9,015 bases of DNA from Actinomycetes bacterium (lineage in GTDB: Bacteria; Actinomycetota; Actinomycetes; S36-B12; UBA10799): positions 1-9,015 of the forward strand of contig JAKOZM010000054.1 of the NCBI GenBank assembly GCA_029779995.1. The letters run 5' to 3'. The notes below the pieces were generated by a model, which was not told the DNA's origin, made no database searches, and worked only from the letters and a program-made list of their open reading frames with translations. The position numbers and the translations under genes are program-made. Position 1 is the stretch's first letter. Each line of letters starts with the position of its first letter. Shown piece after piece: positions 7,315 to 9,015 of the stretch.

Positions 7315-7323
7315 GTAGCTACT
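7314..7323. repeat. 10-bp palindrome at the convergent stop codons
   Basis: AGTAGCTACT spans the 4-bp gap between the LCP stop (TGA, 7312-7314) and the dehydrogenase stop (TAG on the minus strand, 7319-7321). With a 5-bp stem and no loop or U-tract it is not a credible intrinsic terminator. It does place stop codons facing both ways. Confidence 0.5.
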
Positions 7324-8464
7324 TCAGGATCTGGCGCGCCATCACAACGCGCTGGATCTGGTTGGTGCCCTCGTAGATCTGGGTGATCTTGGCGTCGCGC
7401 ATGAACCGCTCGGCCGCATAATCCTTCACGTATCCGTACCCGCCGAGGATCTGCACCACGTCGGTGGTCACCTTCATCGCGGTGTCGGAGGCCAGACACT
7501 TGGCAGCACTGCCCAGGAACGTGGTGCGCTCATCCTTGCGCTCACCGGCGGCGGCAGCGAAGTAGGTCAACTGCCGGGCGGCCTCGATCTGCATCGCGGC
7601 GTCGGCCAGCATGAACTGGATGGCCTGGAAGTCCGCGATCGGCTTGCCGAACTGCTTGCGCTCCTTGGCGTAGTCCAGGGCCACATCCAGCGCGCCCTGC
7701 GCGAGACCGACAGCCTGCGCACCGATGCAGATCCGGGTCAGATCCAGGGTCTTCATAGCGGTGAGCCAGCCCGTGCCCTCGGACCCGATCATGCGGTCCG
7801 CGGGCAGTTCGACGTTGTCGAAGTACAGTTCCCGGGTCGGGGAGCCCTTGATGCCGAGCTTGCGCTCCAGAGCCCCCAAGGAGAAGCCGGGGTCATCTGC
7901 GTGCACGACGAAGGCGCTGATGCCGCGCGAGCCGGCCTCGGGGTCGGTGGAAGCCATCACCGTGTAGTACTTCGAGACCCCAGCACCGGTGATCCAGCGC
8001 TTGGCACCGTTGAGCACCCAGGTGTCGCCCTTCTGGACAGCGCGGCTCTTCATGCTCGCGGCGTCAGACCCGGCTTCCGGCTCTGACAGCGCGTAGGAGA
8101 ACATCGCCTCCCCGCTGGCCACCTCCGGCATGTACCGCGCCTTGATCGCCTCGTCGCCACCGACCAGCACGGGCGTGGTGCCGAGTTTGTTCACTGCCGG
8201 GATCAGCGAGGACGAACCACAGACCCGCGCGACCTCCTCGATCACGATGCAGGAGGCGAGGTTGTCGCCACCACTGCCGCCGTATTCCTCGGGAATGTGG
8301 ATCGCGTGGAACCCGCTGGCCGCCAGTGCCTCGTAGACGTCCCATGGGAATTCACCGGTCTCATCGATCTCCGCAGCGCGCGGTGCGATCTTGGCCTGGG
8401 CCAGCGCACGCACGGCCTGCTGGAGCTCACGGTGTTCTTCGGGGAGGCGGTAGACATCGTCCAT
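7319..8464 (-). CDS. fadE25: Acyl-CoA dehydrogenase, FadE25/AcdH type
   Basis: 381 residues, the normal length for a short/branched-chain acyl-CoA dehydrogenase. These are FAD enzymes that oxidise acyl-CoA to trans-2-enoyl-CoA and pass electrons to ETF. Seen: an N-terminal helical domain from RLPEEH, IHIPEEYGG, the first family signature YALSEPEAGSDAAS (from Y124), the second signature from QILGGYGY to RFMRDA (338-357), and QIYEGTNQIQR with the expected catalytic base E365. Long runs (IVIEEVAR, LIPAVNKLGT, ERKLGIKGSPT, FMRDAKITQIYEGTNQIQRV) agree with my memory of mycobacterial FadE25 and streptomycete AcdH, the latter tied to branched-chain amino-acid breakdown. The ATG at 8464 puts the start six residues before the conserved LPEEH; an in-frame ATG at 8542 would add 26 non-conserved residues and begins inside the inverted repeat. 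The gene is convergent with the LCP gene and divergent from the PEBP gene. Confidence 0.95.
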   Translation of the reverse strand: MDDVYRLPEEHRELQQAVRALAQAKIAPRAAEIDETGEFPWDVYEALAASGFHAIHIPEEYGGSGGDNLASCIVIEEVARVCGSSSLIPAVNKLGTTPVLVGGDEAIKARYMPEVASGEAMFSYALSEPEAGSDAASMKSRAVQKGDTWVLNGAKRWITGAGVSKYYTVMASTDPEAGSRGISAFVVHADDPGFSLGALERKLGIKGSPTRELYFDNVELPADRMIGSEGTGWLTAMKTLDLTRICIGAQAVGLAQGALDVALDYAKERKQFGKPIADFQAIQFMLADAAMQIEAARQLTYFAAAAGERKDERTTFLGSAAKCLASDTAMKVTTDVVQILGGYGYVKDYAAERFMRDAKITQIYEGTNQIQRVVMARQILK

Positions 8465-8470
8465 ACGGCC

Positions 8471-8476
8471 ATCGTA
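8471..8476 (-). promoter_or_regulatory. Putative -10 element (TACGAT) of the acyl-CoA dehydrogenase gene
   Basis: On the minus strand TACGAT lies 6 bases before the ATG at 8464 and no Shine-Dalgarno is visible, consistent with a leaderless transcript starting at the ATG. The hexamer sits in the 8-bp palindrome TCGTACGA (8472-8479). No -35 match is seen. Confidence 0.4.
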
Positions 8477-8527
8477 CGAGGGGGGATTCGGGGTCGTGAC
8501 CGAGATGACCTGTTCGGGTGGTAGGAC

Positions 8528-8566
8528 GCGGTCCAAACGCATCGATTTGCGACGCGTTTGGACCGC
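8528..8566. repeat. Perfect 13-bp inverted repeat with 13-bp spacer (candidate operator)
   Basis: GCGGTCCAAACGC at 8528-8540 is exactly reverse-complementary to GCGTTTGGACCGC at 8554-8566, separated by 13 bases that contain ATCGAT. It lies in the 125-bp spacer between two divergent genes, 63 bases upstream of the dehydrogenase start and 23 bases upstream of the PEBP start. The right arm covers the place where the -35 of the PEBP promoter should be. A terminator is unlikely between divergent starts, so an operator for a dimeric regulator, or an RNA hairpin in a longer dehydrogenase leader, is more probable. Confidence 0.7.
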
Positions 8567-8576
8567 AACCTCGACT

Positions 8577-8582
8577 TAGACT
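8577..8582 (+). promoter_or_regulatory. Putative -10 element (TAGACT) of the PEBP gene
   Basis: TAGACT ends 7 bases before the GTG at 8590, with no Shine-Dalgarno between. This is the geometry of a leaderless actinobacterial promoter. The right arm of the inverted repeat ends 10 bases upstream of it. Confidence 0.45.
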
Positions 8583-8589
8583 GGGCACC

Positions 8590-9015
8590 GTGAATCTGCA
8601 ACGCAATCGCCCGGCCGGCCCGTTCGACACCCTGCCCGAGGTCCCCTCCTTCACGGTGACCAGCAGCGACATCTTCGACGGCGCTGTGACCGCCACCCGC
8701 CACGTCCACTCCAGCGCCGGCGGGGACAACCTCTCCCCTCACCTGACCTGGTCGGGCTTCCCCGCCGGTACCAAGAGTTTCGCCATCACCTGCTTCGACC
8801 CGGACGCCCCGACGCAGAGCGGCTGGTGGCACTGGCAGATCGTCAACATCCCCGCCGACGTCACCTCCCTGCCGCGCGGGGCCAGCCCGGATGGACTGCC
8901 CGCCGGAACCATCGAGTTCCGCACCGACTACGGGATGCCGGGCTACCAGGGGGCTTCGCCGCCACCCGGTGATCATGAACACCGCTACTACTTCGCGGTG
9001 CATGCCCTCGGGGTC
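8590..9015 (+). CDS. YbhB/YbcL family (PEBP, Raf-kinase-inhibitor-like) protein, C-terminus beyond the window
   Basis: 142 codons are open from a GTG at 8590 to the right edge; bacterial family members are usually about 150-180 residues, so most of the protein is present. Phosphatidylethanolamine-binding-protein motifs are in order: DNLSPHLTWSGFPAGTKSFA, CFDPDAPT (D70, D72, P74), GWWHWQIVNIPAD (H81), LPRGA, TDYGMPGYQGASPPPGD, and HRYYFAVHALGV. The Asp and His residues line the conserved anion-binding pocket. The biochemical role of bacterial PEBP proteins is poorly defined; ligand or phosphoprotein binding has been proposed. There is no signal peptide, so it is probably cytoplasmic. Start choice rests on the -10 element 7 bases upstream and on the leader NLQRNRPAGPFDTLPEVPSFTVTS, which precedes the first conserved strand. 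It is divergent from the dehydrogenase gene and may share control through the inverted repeat. Confidence 0.92.
   Translation, partial: MNLQRNRPAGPFDTLPEVPSFTVTSSDIFDGAVTATRHVHSSAGGDNLSPHLTWSGFPAGTKSFAITCFDPDAPTQSGWWHWQIVNIPADVTSLPRGASPDGLPAGTIEFRTDYGMPGYQGASPPPGDHEHRYYFAVHALGV

Noticed and set aside
7314..7323. Bidirectional intrinsic terminator between the convergent genes
   Set aside because: The stem is only 5 bp, has no loop and no U-tract on either strand.
8558..8563. TTGGAC as -35 of the PEBP promoter
   Set aside because: Only 13 bases separate it from the TAGACT -10, too short for a normal sigma-70-type promoter; it is part of the inverted repeat.

Overview
The window is high-GC DNA with GTG starts, Shine-Dalgarno-poor genes and -10-like hexamers set 6-7 bases before start codons. 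With the protein families present, this points to an actinomycete (Actinomycetota). Genus cannot be fixed from the sequence. The acyl-CoA dehydrogenase resembles mycobacterial FadE25, but nothing seen requires a mycobacterium.

Layout: positions 1-5846 hold a tightly packed leftward (minus-strand) run of four genes, read from right to left. They are an ExoA-like family 2 glycosyltransferase with C-terminal membrane helices (4848-5846), a rhamnosyltransferase-like family 2 glycosyltransferase (3832-4851), a 1128-residue fusion of a family 2 glycosyltransferase to a TagF-like CDP-glycerol glycerophosphotransferase (434-3820), and the N-terminal 150 residues of a multi-pass GT-C/GT39-like membrane glycosyltransferase that runs off the left edge (1-450). 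Junctions are a 4-bp overlap, an 11-bp gap and a 17-bp overlap, so this is very probably one operon. Diverging from it across 130 bp is a LytR-CpsA-Psr (LCP) protein with a LytR_C domain (5977-7314, plus). It meets, tail to tail with a 4-bp gap, a FadE25-type acyl-CoA dehydrogenase (7319-8464, minus). That gene in turn diverges across 125 bp from a YbhB/YbcL-type PEBP protein cut by the right edge (8590-9015, plus).

How it fits together: the left two thirds looks like a cell-wall glycopolymer cassette. The cytoplasmic/membrane-associated GT2 enzymes would build a lipid-linked saccharide, the TagF-like fusion would add sugar and polyol-phosphate units, the GT-C enzyme would modify polymer or wall at the outer face, and the LCP enzyme would transfer the finished polymer to peptidoglycan. 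The pathway order and the polymer are inferred; each family assignment rests on visible motifs. The acyl-CoA dehydrogenase and PEBP genes look like ordinary chromosomal neighbours.

Non-coding structure worth noting: a perfect 13-bp inverted repeat (8528-8540/8554-8566) between the dehydrogenase and PEBP genes, mirrored TACCGTGGNAG elements and a 26-bp-spaced GGTTACC repeat between the glycosyltransferase operon and the LCP gene, and leaderless-type promoter geometry at three starts. No tRNA, rRNA, CRISPR array, insertion sequence or convincing rho-independent terminator was seen. No stretch over 300 bases lacks a gene.
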